Below, piece after piece: positions 11,650-23,060 of a DNA stretch of 64,000 bases (its first letter is position 1; each line of letters starts with the position of its first letter). A program made the position numbers and the translations under genes. The notes beneath the pieces were generated by a model, which ran no database searches, had not been told where the DNA came from, and worked only from the letters and a program-made list of their open reading frames with translations. The stretch lies in the NCBI RefSeq assembly GCF_000715075.1, contig NC_134084.1:100482411-100546410 (forward strand), given 5' to 3'. The stretch comes from Nicotiana tabacum (Eukaryota; Streptophyta; Magnoliopsida; Solanales; Solanaceae).

Positions 11650-12025
11650 ATCCAACCGTTCCAATAGACCTAAAAATAATAACAGGAGCCCCTAATAACT
11701 GTTGCAGTAGGATAATGATAATTGTTCCAATATATCACAAAACTGTTTAAATATACATGAAAACCGTCGCAATAGACTAAGAAAATCTCTAGTATAATGG
11801 TACCACAACGGTTTATAACCGTCCCAATAGAACCGAAAACCGTTCCCAAAGATGGAACAATGGTAGTAGTTTCATAACCGTTATAATATTCCTCTATGGA
11901 GACGGTTTTGAAACCGTTACAAATAACCATTCCAATTGACCTATTGTAACGCCAGATCCCGGAACGGTTCCGAATCTGTCTCAGTATCCCTATAAGGACG
12001 GTTAATGTATCTATTGCCACGGTTT
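11650..12025. repeat. Right subterminal repeats of the CACTA-type element
   Basis: More than ten AACCGTT/AACGGTT motifs in both orientations, for example AACGGTTTATAACCGTCCCA, AACCGTTATAATATT and GAAACCGTTAC. The cluster is denser than at the left end. Confidence 0.8.
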
Positions 12026-12060
12026 TGGAAGGGTTGCCATAGGCTTAGTTTCTAGTAGTA

Positions 12061-13319
12061 TATCTTGAATGACTTCTTACTTTTTGAGCAATTTGTTTGT
12101 CAGATAGAGTCACAACTGTTAAATGCTTTTTGAACAATGTGCACACTTCATAGTCCTTGTTCGATACTACAAAGAATCCTTGATTAGCATTGAGGTTATC
12201 TTTGCTTGCTTTAGCCAAGTAGGTTGGCAAGAGTCTTTTGAGGGGGAAACTTTGCATGAATCATCAAGGCATGTAGACTGTAACAGCTGAGTGTGCTGGC
12301 CAAATTTACTTTGTGCAACTGAAAAGCTGGTAGCAGATTTTGAAATCTTTTCTTACTTGTTTTGACAAGGACTGATTAGAGTGAAGGGGCACAATGATGC
12401 AAAGAAATATTATTAAAAAGAAATGCCCCTATCGAGAAGGATAGAAGGAATGTTTTTTTAATAAAAAAAATTAGCCTTAATGATCATGACATGCATTTTG
12501 GACTTAACGGCCTGATCTATCAAACTCATCCAATCTTCCCTTTTACCATTCTTATGACCTTTGAAGTCGAGCTTGTTTGTGCCAATTCTTTGCATTAGCT
12601 TCACGACTCACTTTCGACTAGTCTCTCTCATTCATTTTCTATCAAACTCATCCAATCTTCCCTTTCACCAACAGGTCTCTCTCATTTATTTTCTCTACTT
12701 ACCGTTGCCTTACAGTGCCCGTGCGAATTTTCATTAGTAAGACTCTCTCATTTTTTCTTTTTTTTTCCTCTTTTCTTGTGAGCAACTTGATAGTGTTCTA
12801 CGTAGTGTGACAATTATTACTCATTGCATGCGTCTCTTGACATTCTTGAAGGCTGCTCATGAGGTCTTTATTTGGAAGGTTTTTGGATAGGGTTGAAAAA
12901 AAAAGGACGACATGGAGGCTCAAAATAGATTCAATATGATGGGTTGTACACTTACAGCTCTTGGAATCGACTCTTTCAAAAAATAAAACAAACTCATGCC
13001 CCAGTTTTAGATACTGGATTTTTTTTCTTTTTATGAATTCTCATTTGGTTGGACTGAGCCGTGTAAGGCTGCCTACGTATCCTTGTTTTAAGGAATCAGG
13101 TCAAACGCAGTTCAAACATCTGACCTAACTAAGTTTTTTTTCATCTTTCTTTCTATTTTTTTCTTTTTTCTTTTTCTTCTATCTTTTTTGTTTGTTTTTC
13201 AAAATAAATTGCCCTAGCTTCTATTTTTGGGGGAATGGACCTTTGACAGTTCTTTTCTTCATCTTTTTTTTTTCACTCTGTTGTTTTAAGCGTCAATACC
13301 AAACAAGAGGGGGGTGATT
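12061..13319. other. Element X interior, no gene seen
   Basis: Non-coding sequence with pyrimidine-rich tracts (12735-12775, 13135-13200) and copy 2 of the dispersed module. A minus frame at 12045-12257 (70 residues) has no recognisable domain. The last ~20 bp (ACAAGAGGGGGGTGATT) look like a polypurine tract belonging to the following LTR-like sequence. Confidence 0.5.
13049..13120 (+). repeat. Dispersed module of X, copy 2
   Basis: Reads GGACTGAGCCGTGTAAGG, CTGCCTACGTATCC, AAGGAATCAGGTCAAACGCA and GTTC. It is the best-preserved of the four copies. Confidence 0.65.
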
Positions 13320-14187
13320 TGTGTGGTACCCAATTTTCGATCTAGAAGAACTAGGTTCTTCTAGGTGTTCTAACTACTACTGTTTGCGGAATTAAAAGTA
13401 CATAAAATAAAGAACACAGAGATTTTTACGTGGAAAACACCCGGCTCAAAAGGTGAAAAAACCACGACATACTACTCAGTAGGATTTTTCCCAACACTTC
13501 ACTAAATCACTGAGCCAAAACAACATTTACAAAACTCTTTATAAACCTAAGGATTACCTCTAATCCCGTTGTAGCAACCAACCTCTAACTGTTGCGACAA
13601 CTTCAAGTTAGCCTATAACTTGAACTCACAAAGTACCTAATACAATTGCTTCTATGAAAGCTAGAAAGGTACAACTTTGAACCACCTACTACAATTGAAC
13701 TAGAATAAGAAAAAACACAATAGAACTGGTTCTTCTATCTCGTTCAAGTAGCTTCAGGAGTGCACACTCAAATCTCACATAAATTGCTTGCAAAATCACC
13801 TTGCTCTTTTGCTTTGAATTTAGCTTAACTTCTGCGTTTGTGCAATCCGTGTAAAAGAGATCAATCACTGTCATTTAATAGGTTAGTATTCAGAGTTTGA
13901 TTGGGATTCAATTTCTGATCTTCTATCGTAGTTGAGTCCTTGACGATATCAAACTCTGGCACTCTCTTTATCCGGATTGTGTTCTCTTTGTATAAGGAGA
14001 CTTTCTCCCCTTATCCAATATGCAACCTTTTCCATCAGATCAGGAGATATTGCTGCTTGATCAGTGGGACTTATCTCCTTCACGTGCATCTCACATGTAT
14101 AGGTTGATCATGACTGTGCTTCACATGATGGACCTGGTCTGAGTTCATTTGTCATTCTTCAAAACTTCACCTGTTCTTGGGCCAACA
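13320..14187 (+). repeat. Copia-like LTR fragment or solo LTR
   Basis: Preceded by a polypurine run (CAAGAGGGGGGTGATT), starts TGTGTGGTACCC and ends GGGCCAACA, with TG...CA ends. It contains TTTTTACGTGGAAAACACCC and CTCAAAAGGTGAAAAAACCA, a block I recognise from Solanaceae copia LTRs. No adjacent gag, PBS or pol is visible. The flanks do not give a clean 5-bp duplication, so the exact ends are uncertain. Confidence 0.5.
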
Positions 14188-15290
14188 GACTCTAAACTTG
14201 ATTCCAAAAGGGGGTGGTCAAAGAAAATAACACAAGCTCAAAAGGGGTAACAAAAGGTTCATCGTGTTTGGGTAGCAAAAAAAGGGCCTCCCAGCCTCGA
14301 GAACACCTAACATAGTATTCTTTCGCGATCATAGCATTGATGAACATGTCTGTCTTCTTGGTCTTGTCTAATGCAATTTTTAACAGTTGGATCATGGTGT
14401 GTCATGGTCGAAAGACACTTCCCATCCATTAATGTCAAGCTTTCCCCAAACTTCAATTGGTTCTTGCTCAAAACCGATATTCGCAATGATTCAAAGGTAG
14501 ATATCCTTAACCTCCACGGGTATGACTATTTTAAAAAGAATTTTACTCGGGCTTAATTCCAAAATATTTCAACTCTTTATCTATCCTCAAAACTATGTCT
14601 TTCTCACTTATCCAATTCAAGACTAAATCAGTCTTCTAAGATCTGACCAAAAATTCCGCATGCATGTCATGTCACTAGAACTATCATGAAAAAAACTATG
14701 CACAAACAAGACACAAAATGACTGACTATTTTGTATTGAATAAAGGATAGCATTATCTGATAACACAAAAAGAAGAAGAAAAGACGACAAAATAAGATAC
14801 CATAGCTAAAAGAGGAGTGACTTTCCAGTTATTAAGCAGCATCTTAGCCACAAATTTTCACATCAGCACTACTACGCCATTCAATCTTTTTTATTGCTTT
14901 TGAGTCAACATATTTTGACCTTTTGATCAAAACATTCCCAATATCGGCTATCAAATTTAAGGACTGACGACATGGGAAATTTCAAATCAACTAATTTAGT
15001 AAAAGACCTGGAAGAATTCTCCTATTCTCCCCATCGTCAAATCATCCCGAGTAGGCCATGTCCTATTGCTCAAATCTGGCAAAGTCAACCCCACATTTGC
15101 CTCCATTTTTGATTTTACACCACCAACTTGCCTACTTGCCTTTCGTGACTTTGGATCAACAACAATGGTGCTTGTTCCATTGGTGGAGAAGATGCTTTTA
15201 TTTTCGAGGGATCTTGAATTGTTTTTGTGACTCACCATTGCAAACCAACAAAACGACCACCTTTAACTAGCTTTTATTTCAAAACAACAA
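14188..15290. other. Element X interior, no gene seen
   Basis: A/T-rich non-coding sequence. Short frames on both strands (14192-14395, 14371-14556, 14996-15238) show no domain or homologous motif. Confidence 0.45.
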
Positions 15291-15372
15291 GCATATTAGA
15301 ATAAACACTCTCTTTTTTTTCTCCTTTTTTTTCTTTTCTCTCATTTTTTTTTTGTTTTTCTTTTTTTTTATA

Positions 15373-15450
15373 CCATTCGATCGAACCTGATGTGGGGTGC
15401 CTACATATCATGTGGAAACATGAATCAGATCTTGCGTAGTTCGGGAAGAT
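15373..15450 (+). repeat. Dispersed module of X, copy 3
   Basis: Reads CCTGATGTGGGGTGCCTACA, TATCATGTGG, then GAATCAGATCTTGCGTAGTT and CGGGAAG. Confidence 0.6.
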
Positions 15451-15479
15451 CAGGAATAAAGTAAAATACTAACATCTTT

Positions 15480-15940
15480 TTTTTGGATTTTGAATTTATA
15501 TTTTTTTCCGAAAGAAAGACTTGTGAAGAAGAAAGAAAATATTTTTGGATTTCGATTTTTTTTTTTGAGAAACTTTTTTTTAAAAACGAAAGACTTCTAA
15601 AGAAGAAAGAAAGTATTTTTTTTGAAGTTCATTTTTTTTTTCGGAATTTCAAAAGAAAAACTTCTAAAGAGAAAGAGAAATATTTTTGAGTTTTTGGACT
15701 TTTATTTTGAATTTATGAAAGAAAGACTTCCAAAGAAAAAAGAAAATATTTTTAAATCTTGAATTATCTTTTCAATTTTCGAAAGAAAAATTTCTAAAAA
15801 AGAATAAAATATTTTTTGGATTTTTTTGGAAGAAAATAAAAGAAAATATTTTTGGATTGTTGAAAATTTGGATCAAAGAAAGACTTTTCTAAAGAAGGAA
15901 TTAAAGAAAAATATTTTTGGATTTTTTTTTTCGAAAATTG
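15480..15940. repeat. Degenerate tandem array E of X (~60-75 bp units, A/T-rich)
   Basis: Repeated GAAAGAAAGACTTCTAAAGA followed by AGAAAGAAAATATTTTTGGA and T runs, about seven units. The Phe/Lys-rich plus frame at 15483-15689 is a product of this composition, not a gene. Confidence 0.75.
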
Positions 15941-16020
15941 TATGGCGGAACCGATGAGGTTTGCCTACGCATCTCACATCCGATGAGAATTAGACCCGCG
16001 TAGTTCGGCAAGTTTTGACG
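15940..16020 (+). repeat. Dispersed module of X, copy 4
   Basis: Reads CGGAACCGATGAGGTTTGCC, TACGCATCTCACATCC, then CGCGTAGTTCGGCAAG. Confidence 0.55.
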
Positions 16021-16758
16021 CAACAAAAAATAAGACTTATTTCGAAATGACTTTTTTTTATTAGTTTTCAATAAATATTTCGGCAGAGTTTCGGGATATT
16101 TTGAATACAGGAGTTTTCAGAATCTGGTGATTTTCTCTCCTTCCTCACACTTGGTCTTTCTCGATTTTCTTTCCCTATTCTAGAAGCCGGTCAGCATGCA
16201 AGCCGAAAAAAATAAATGCATTAATAGCACGTAAAATGCATCAGGATGGTCTTTTTATCTCGGATACACCTATCCTAGACAGACCCAACCCATGTGTTGA
16301 GTCCCCAAAGTCATATGCACGTGATGCAAACAAGTATTCCTAATAGGGATCCGACATGAGGATATGTTATTCTAGGTTTAAAACCTGGGAGTATTGTTCT
16401 AGACCTGACTTACCCGAGGGGACAATTCGAGCCGGGTGGGGGGGGCAACTTACTGGTAACCAAAAGATCATCCGACTTTGTAACTGATCCGATCCTCATT
16501 CTAAATTAGGTATGACACTAACCGAAAAGAAGTCACGCCAGTGTGCACTTCCCATAAGAGTTAGAAGACTCAGATAGAAGAGGGTTTCGTAACAATTCAT
16601 ATGCAGTTCAAACAATATCAAAGCAGTAAAAGTGGCATTTAGCATATTAGGCTCAAACACGTAAAAAATCAGATAATAAATAAAAGCCAACTATAATAGT
16701 TATTCTGTGCTCGAATTCTGAACCCTGAACCCTGAACCAGAGATTCTAGGTTCGATCT
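16021..16758 (-). other. Element X 5' leader region, no gene seen
   Basis: Non-coding sequence that, on the minus strand, lies just downstream of the X primer-binding site before chromovirus 1 split them. It holds a GGGTGGGGGGGGCAAC run near 16434-16450 and a short GAACCCT-type triplication at 16718-16738. Confidence 0.5.
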
Positions 16759-17454
16759 TGTAACGACCCGACCAGTTGTTTCATGAGTTACCGCTCCGTT
16801 TTCCCCATTTTCTGCTTCTTTATGTCTTGTTCAGTCTTATTTTATGGTATCGAGTTTGTTGGTTCGAGTTTGGAATGGTTTTGGAGAGGTTTGAGACACT
16901 TAGCCTCTTAAGTAGGCCATTTAGTTGGAAAAGTCAACCGGAAGTTGACTTGTGAGTAATCAATCTCGGAATTTGGTTTTTATGATTTGGATAACCTCGT
17001 GAGGTGATTTAGGACCTAGAAGCGTGATTGGAATATAATTTGAAGGTTCGTGGTAGATTTAGACTTGAATTGGCGAAATTGAAATTTTGGCATTTTTCGG
17101 TTGATAGTGAAAATTTTGATATCGGGGTTGGAATGAAATTTCGAAAGTTGCAATAGGTCCATTGTGTCGTTTGTGACGTGTGTGAAAAATTTCAGGTCAT
17201 TCGGATGAGATTTTATAGACCTTTTTATCAAAAGTAAAATTCGGTTGTTTTTGGAATCCTTAGGCTTGAATCCGGGGGTATTTTTGTTGATTCGATGCTG
17301 TTTTAGGTGTTTCGAAGATTGGTATAAGTTTGGTTAGTTGTATATGACTTGTTCGTACTTTTGGTTGAGGTCCCGGGGGCCTCGGGGTGATTTCGGGTGG
17401 TTGACAGGAGATTGAGAGTTAGAATTGTTGCAGTTGAAGCTACTGAAATTGCTG

Positions 17455-17690
17455 TCATAACCGCACCTGCGTATTGGGGACTGCAGGTGCGAGACCGCAG
17501 AAGCGGAAGAGTGGGTGCAGATCAAGAAATGGGCGAGAGGAGCTGAAGGCACAGGTGCGGAAGGTTGATTGCACCTGCGAGACCGTGGGTGCGGAAGGAT
17601 ATGCGCAGGTGCGGCTTAGGGAGTTTAAGTGGAAATCGCAAAAGCGATTGTTTGGCCGCAGAAGCAGTACCGCAGGTGCGAAAACCCTGG
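17455..17690 (+). promoter_or_regulatory. GC-rich palindrome block upstream of the TATA box (LTR1)
   Basis: Repeated CGCACCTGCG / CGCAGGTGCG-type units in both orientations (CCGCACCTGCG, GCAGGTGCGAGACCGCAGAA, GCACAGGTGCGGAAGG, GCGCAGGTGCGGC, CCGCAGGTGCGAAAA) in an otherwise A/T-rich LTR. The position suggests an enhancer-like role; no function is shown. Confidence 0.6.
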
Positions 17691-17699
17691 ATCAGAAGG

Positions 17700-17708
17700 T
17701 ATATAAAC
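17700..17708 (+). promoter_or_regulatory. TATA box of the chromovirus 1 5' LTR
   Basis: GGTATATAAACCC, conserved at the same place in the 3' LTR (35329-35337) and as ATATAAATA in the chromovirus 2 LTR. Confidence 0.65.
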
Positions 17709-18699
17709 CCTCCTTCATGAAAATTGAGTTGTTCTTCACCATTTTTATTCGGGTTTGAGCTTGAGGGAGAAAATTGAAGAGGGATTTCGAGGAGGTAAGG
17801 TTTTTGGACCCTAAACTTATTTCTATGATGGTTTTTAACTATTTAAGCTTGAAATTTATGGTAATTAGTGGTTAAAATTGGGGGTTTAGGGCTTTGAAAT
17901 TAGAGACCTAAATTTAGGGATTTGAGGGGTCATTTTTGGTCGGATTTTGATATTCTTGGTATGTATGGACTCGTGGGAGGATAAAGGTTATATTGACGTA
18001 ATTTTTATCAGAATCGGAGATGTGGGCCCAGGGGTCGGGTTTGGCCAATTTTGGAATTTGTATTGTAATTTGATTATTTTTCATAGGCTTTGTTCCCTTA
18101 GTATATATTGTTGTTGTGATGTTGTTTTTGGATAGATTCGATGCGAGTTGAGGCTGAGTTGAGAGGCAAGGGCGTTGCGGAGTAGTATTTAACCCGGTTT
18201 GAGCTAAGTAACGCTTGTACATCTAGACTAAGGGTATGAAACCCCGAAATTTCGTACTGTTTTAATAAATGAGGTGACGCACGTGCTAGGTGACGGGCGT
18301 GTGGGCGTGCACCCGTAGGGATTGTAACTTGGTCCGTCCCATAGCGACTGTATAGTTGCGTATTTTGATATATTGTATATGATATCCATGTGTTTTAGAG
18401 GTTGTTCTGTTAACTTGGGCTAAATGCCTTGTTTGGTACCTTTGTGCCGAACTGTTCAGACCCTTAGGGGCGTTTTACTGATTTTCCTCACACTGTTTAA
18501 TTTGAAAGCATAACCTCAGTCATGTTTACCTGTTATTTGCTTAACCCGGTTTTCATTACTCTATTTTTAAACGACAAGAACTATTTGGGCCGAGTTCTCT
18601 GATTTTTACTGAAATGCTCGAGTGGTTGTGTGGTTGATGACTGAGAGTGAGGTTGAGGATCGGATGGTGAGGACTATATTATATATATGGATCTTGTTA

Positions 18700-18934
18700 C
18701 ATGCCACAACAATATTATTATATTTATATGGATCGGGGTGCACGCCGCAACAATATTATTATATATATATGGATCAGGCTGCACACCGCAACAATATATA
18801 TATGGATCGATATATTGGCCCGGCTGCACGCCGCAGCGATATGACGCTTGGGCTGAAGGAGCCCCTCCGGAATCTATACACCCCCATTGAGCGTAGTCGA
18901 CTATATATTTTGCATCGGGCTGCACGCCACAACG

Positions 18935-18966
<32 letters not shown>
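18700..18966 (+). repeat. Hairpin-motif repeats and ATT microsatellite in LTR1
   Basis: About five variants of GGATCGGGCTGCACGCCGCA separated by short AT runs, then (ATT)n at 18935-18966. The core GCTGCACGCCGCAGC is a perfect inverted repeat in the copy near 18822 and imperfect in others. Small frames across it on both strands are artefacts of the repeats. Confidence 0.8.
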
Positions 18967-18969
<3 letters not shown>

Positions 18970-19745
18970 GAGATATTTATTGAGCCGAAGTGCTGAGTGT
19001 GAGTATTGTGTGACGAGATCTGTGTCACAAGTCACTGAGAGGCTTGCCCGAGGGGCTATACTTATGAGTGATATCTTTCCCAAGGGGCCTGCTTATGACG
19101 TTTTCTCTATTTTCACTCTTCTTATTTGCTGAGCCTCTACTGAAATTGTTGAATAAATGTTCAAAGGATTTTTAACTGATTCTTGAGTTTTTACGAATTA
19201 AATTGATTATTGAACTGCATTTTTTGACTTGATATTTCTGTTGAGATTTCTTGATATATGATTTTTAAATGCTCTTCACTGCACACAGACTTTATGTACT
19301 TTAGTTACTTACTGAGTTGACGTACTCACGTTACTCCCTGCACCTTGTTTGCAGATCCAAGTGCTTGTGCATCAGAGTGAGAGCTTCCAGCACTCTCAGA
19401 GTATTTTCGGAGATCGCAAGGTAGCTGCACAACGTTCGCAACCCTGCCTTTCTCCTTCCTATCTTAGCATTTTATTATCTCAGTCTACTTTGTATTATTC
19501 AGACCGTGTTTGGTTGTACTTAGAGACTCCTGACTAGTGACACCGGATTGTTGGGCTATGTTAGTATATTTTGTACTGTTTTCCGCATATTTCCGTTGAT
19601 GTTATATTACATATGAAGAATTTGAGACTTAAACGGTTCTAGAAAATGATTTTTATACAAGAACTTGATGTGGTAATTGTTGGGTTGACTTGCCTAGTAC
19701 TGTGATAGGCACCATCACGGCCGGGGTATTTGGGGTCATGACAAG

Positions 19746-19759
19746 TTGGTATCAGAGTC
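19746..19759 (+). other. Primer-binding site of chromovirus 1
   Basis: TTGGTATCAGAGTC, two bases after the LTR. It matches the usual initiator-tRNA-Met-type PBS (TGGTATCAGAGC) with one change. Confidence 0.85.
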
Positions 19760-19944
19760 TAGGTTACATAGGTCTCACCAGTCATTAGCCGATTTAGTAG
19801 AGTCTCGCGGATCGGTACAGAAATGTCTGTACTTATCCTCGGGAGGCTGCAGAACCTTTAGGAAAAACTTCACATTCTTGAAATTCCCGTCGTGCGAATC
19901 TATTGATTCTAGTACTAAACTTTTATTATTCTATTCTCTCACAG

Positions 19945-20604
19945 ATGGTGAGGACATGCACAACCTGTCAGGATGGACGACCACCAGTGCCACCAGTTGT
20001 GGCCACTAGAGGCCGAGGACGCAGTCGTGGTCACGGAAGGGGCAGGGGTGTGACCCGTACAGAAGCTAGGGTAGCACCTGCAGATCCATCAGCCGCCACA
20101 GTTCAGGATAAGGTCCCAGTTGATGACGCTCCCGCAACACCAACTCAGGCACCGGCTGTGCCTATTGTGATTCCAGGCCTTTAGGAGGCCCTAGCCCAGA
20201 TTCTATCAGTGTGCATTGGCCTGGCTCAGGTGGTCCCAGTTACTACGACCGCAACTACTTCTTAGGCCGGGGGAGGTACTCAGAACCCCGTCGCTCGCAC
20301 ACCTGAGCAGGTTGTGCAGGGACTTCAAACACTGGGGGCACCTCCAGCCCAGCTGGTTGCACTATCTCAGGAGTATGTAGTACTAGTTATGCCTGACGAC
20401 GAGCAGCGTCGATTGGAGAGGTTTGGTAGACTCTAGCCTCCTACTTTCAGTGGTACAGAGGGCGAGGATGCCTAGAGTTTCTTGGATAAGTGTTAGAGGA
20501 TTATTCGCATCGTGGGTATTCTGGAGACCAGTAGGGTCGCATTTACTACTTCTTAATTTTCTGGAGCTTCCTTCACTTGGTGGGAGGCTTATGAGAGGCG
20601 TAGG
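19945..20604 (+). pseudogene. gag: gag of chromovirus 1, 5' part
   Basis: The frame opens at ATG 19945 (MVRTCTTCQDGRPPVPP), continues through an Arg/Gly-rich stretch (TRGRGRSRGHGRGRG) and a Pro/Ala-rich stretch to a stop near 20182. It then continues with further stops to EDEQ-like and FSGASFTWWEAYERR motifs of the Ty3 gag domain. The LARD interrupts it right after that motif. The same region in chromovirus 2 (43359-44087) reads across the site, which confirms the insertion point. Confidence 0.85.
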
Positions 20605-22607
20605 TGTCACGACCCCAACCTCGGTCATGATGGCGCCCAACACACTACTAGGCATGCCCGACCATTCAACAACATTATCCCAAATTCTTATTCAGATTAT
20701 AGATAAATATCATAGAGAATTTACTAAATCATCACTTTCAAGTGTATAATTAATAATAAAATCTGTGAAAGTTCAACTAAAATACCACACCATAGCCCAA
20801 TAGAATCCGGTGTCATGAATATGAGCCTCTAATACAGAATATCCACCTATTACAAGTCTGTCTAGGAAAAATACGGAATAAAAGATAGAGATAGATGGGA
20901 GAGATCAAGGCTGCGAACGCCATGCAGCTACCTCGATACTCATGGATATTGTTGCTCAGCTAAACAAATCCTCACTCAGCCTATAATGTACCTGGATCTG
21001 CACACAAGGTGCAGGAAGTAATGTGAGTACTCCGACCCAGTGAGTAATAAACATAAATAAAGGCTGAGAATAAGAAATCATGGAAAAATACAAAGTAAAC
21101 TATAACTAGCAGTTTAGAACAACAAATAGTGAAGCAACAAGTCAATTAAGTCAGAGTACCAAATACTGAGATAGGTATAACAGATAAAAACAAATGCATG
21201 AGTGCAATGCAATGCATATGATGGTACACTCTAGTACCTACTGCGGCGTGCAGCCCGAGCCATCCATTTATTTATCGTCGACGGCGCTCACTGGGGGTGT
21301 GTGCAGACTTTGGAGGGGATCCTACAACCCAAGCGCAATATCAAGCCATCTCGTGGCATAAAATATAGGCCCTCGGCCTCATATCAATCTCAGTATAATC
21401 AACCAGGCTCTCGGCCTCAATATCAATGTACTCAACCAGGCTCTCGGCCTCAATATCAATGTAATACTACTGCGGCGTGCAGCCCGATCCATGCTCAATC
21501 CAGAAACCATCATAAGCCCCTTGGGAATTTGTAAAACAGTAGTTCTCAGCCCGAAATATCATTTAAAAATACCATTTAAGTTTTCAAATCTTAGAAAGAT
21601 GACTGAGTTTGCAAAACAGTATTTAAAAACCTTGGACTGAGATCAAATGATATGCATGTATGCGAAAACAGTGATGTCAATCCCTGAAGGATTCAAATAA
21701 TTGGCATGAAGGCCAAATGTAACAGTTAAATCCAAGTAAAGATGATTCTCAATTTAGTTCAAGTAGAAAACACGGTAAAAACATCTCTCGGGACGAACCA
21801 AGTCACAATCCCTAATGGTGCTCTACCCCACGCCCGTTATCCGGCGTGCAAGTCACCTCAATGTAGCGTTACGATGTGAAATTCCGGGGTTTCAAACCCT
21901 CAGGACTTCATTTACATCAATTACTCACCTCGAACCGGCTACTTCTTTACCTCGCGACGCCTTTGCCCCTCGAATTGGCCTCCACGTGCGTCGAATCTAT
22001 CCAAAATCAGAACGAATATGTCATAATATGATAAGGGAACAAAGCCCAATCAAAACAATCGAAAAATACCAAAATTCTCGAAATTAGCAAAAACCTGAGC
22101 AAAATACTACCCCACAATGCCTTTTCCTCTCAAATTGACCTCCGAATGCCTCGAATCTAGCCACAATAATTCGATTCAATCAATAAAAATTATAGGAATT
22201 AATTCCATATGGAATTCTACACTTTCCATTAAAAATCCGAAATTGCACTCAAAATTTGCCAGTGGGGCCTGCGTTTCGGAATCCGGCAAAACTTATAAAA
22301 TCCGACAACCCATTCTGATATGAGTTCAACCATACCAAAATTATAAAATTCTGACAACAACTCGACCTCCAAATCTTAATTTTTCATTTTTTGGAAGATT
22401 ATGCAAAAATCTTGATTTCTTCCATTTAAATCCGAATTAAACGATGAAAATAACCATGGATTTATGTAATATAAACACTTTCGAGTATATGACACTTACT
22501 TGAGTTAAAATCGTGAAGAACACCTCAAAATTGCCCAAGAACCGAGCTCCAAAATCCCAAAACGAAAATGAAGAAATCAGCATTTTTGGTCCTTAAGTTT
22601 CTGTCCG

Positions 22608-22657
22608 CCCGTCACTAAAAGTCCAGTTTCGTCACTAAAAGTCGTCACTAAAAGTCC
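22608..22657 (-). repeat. CGTCACTAAAAGTC direct repeats in the LARD 3' LTR
   Basis: Three copies here, two in the 5' LTR (29658-29692). They lie where the related chromovirus LTRs carry the GC-rich block. Confidence 0.75.
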
Positions 22658-22667
22658 ACCAGAGATA

Positions 22668-23060
22668 GCTTTACCAGCCATATTCAATCGATCATAACTT
22701 TCTGTACAAATGACCGAATGACAAATGGTTTAAATTTTTGGAAACTAGAATACAAGGGCTACAACTTTTAGGTTTTATACATTTTCTGATTCCATATATA
22801 TTTCGAGATATAAGCTTCCAAATTAGTCTCCTCGCATTAGAAATTTCTGGGAAATTTCAAAACAGCTTTACTAGCCCTTATTCAATCGATTATAACTTTT
22901 TGTACAAATATCCAAATGATGAATGGTTTATATTTCTGGAAACTAGAATACAACGGATACAACTTTCATGTTTTATACATTTTCCGACTCCTTATAGATT
23001 ATGAGATATAAGCTTCCTAATTATGCTCCTCGCATCAAAATTTTCGAACCTTGCTGTCAA
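22668..23060 (-). repeat. ~197-bp tandem duplication in the LARD 3' LTR
   Basis: Two diverged units, each with TATTCAATCGATYATAACTT, TGTACAAAT, GGAAACTAGAATACAA and GAGATATAAGCTTCC. The same pair occurs in the 5' LTR at about 29705-30090. Confidence 0.85.

Larger units (their letters stand above)
7083..12060. mobile_element. Non-autonomous CACTA-type DNA transposon
   Basis: The left end begins CACTACAAGAAATTGGGCC. The right end, read on the minus strand, begins TACTACTAGAAACTAAGCC, so the ends form an inverted repeat. Both sides are flanked by the trinucleotide TAT (7080-7082 and 12061-12063), the 3-bp duplication expected of the CACTA superfamily. Subterminal regions (7125-7320 and 11650-12025) carry many copies of AACCGTT/AACGGTT in both orientations, often followed by CCAATAG, the usual arrangement of transposase-binding repeats. 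The 4,978-bp body holds no frame with transposase motifs; the longest ones (7528-7806, 8762-9043) are unrecognised. It therefore depends on a transposase made elsewhere. It sits inside X, so it is younger than X. Confidence 0.88.
16759..19743 (+). repeat. 5' LTR of chromovirus 1
   Basis: Starts TGTAACGACCCGACC and ends GGGGTCATGACA, 2,985 bp. It aligns along its length with 34437-37320. It contains the GC-rich palindrome block (17455-17690), a TATA box (17700-17708), hairpin-motif repeats (18700-18930), an ATT microsatellite (18935-18966), and the PBS two bases beyond its end. Confidence 0.92.

Noticed and set aside
15483..15689. 68-residue Phe/Lys/Glu-rich frame
   Set aside because: Follows from the A/T-rich degenerate tandem array; no domain.
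16709..16739. CTGAACCCTGAACCCTGAACC as possible interstitial telomere repeat
   Set aside because: The plant telomere unit is CCCTAAA; this is a different heptamer, only about three units.
19746..19759. Sequence resembling part of initiator tRNA-Met
   Set aside because: It is a primer-binding site next to an LTR; no cloverleaf or internal promoter boxes surround it.
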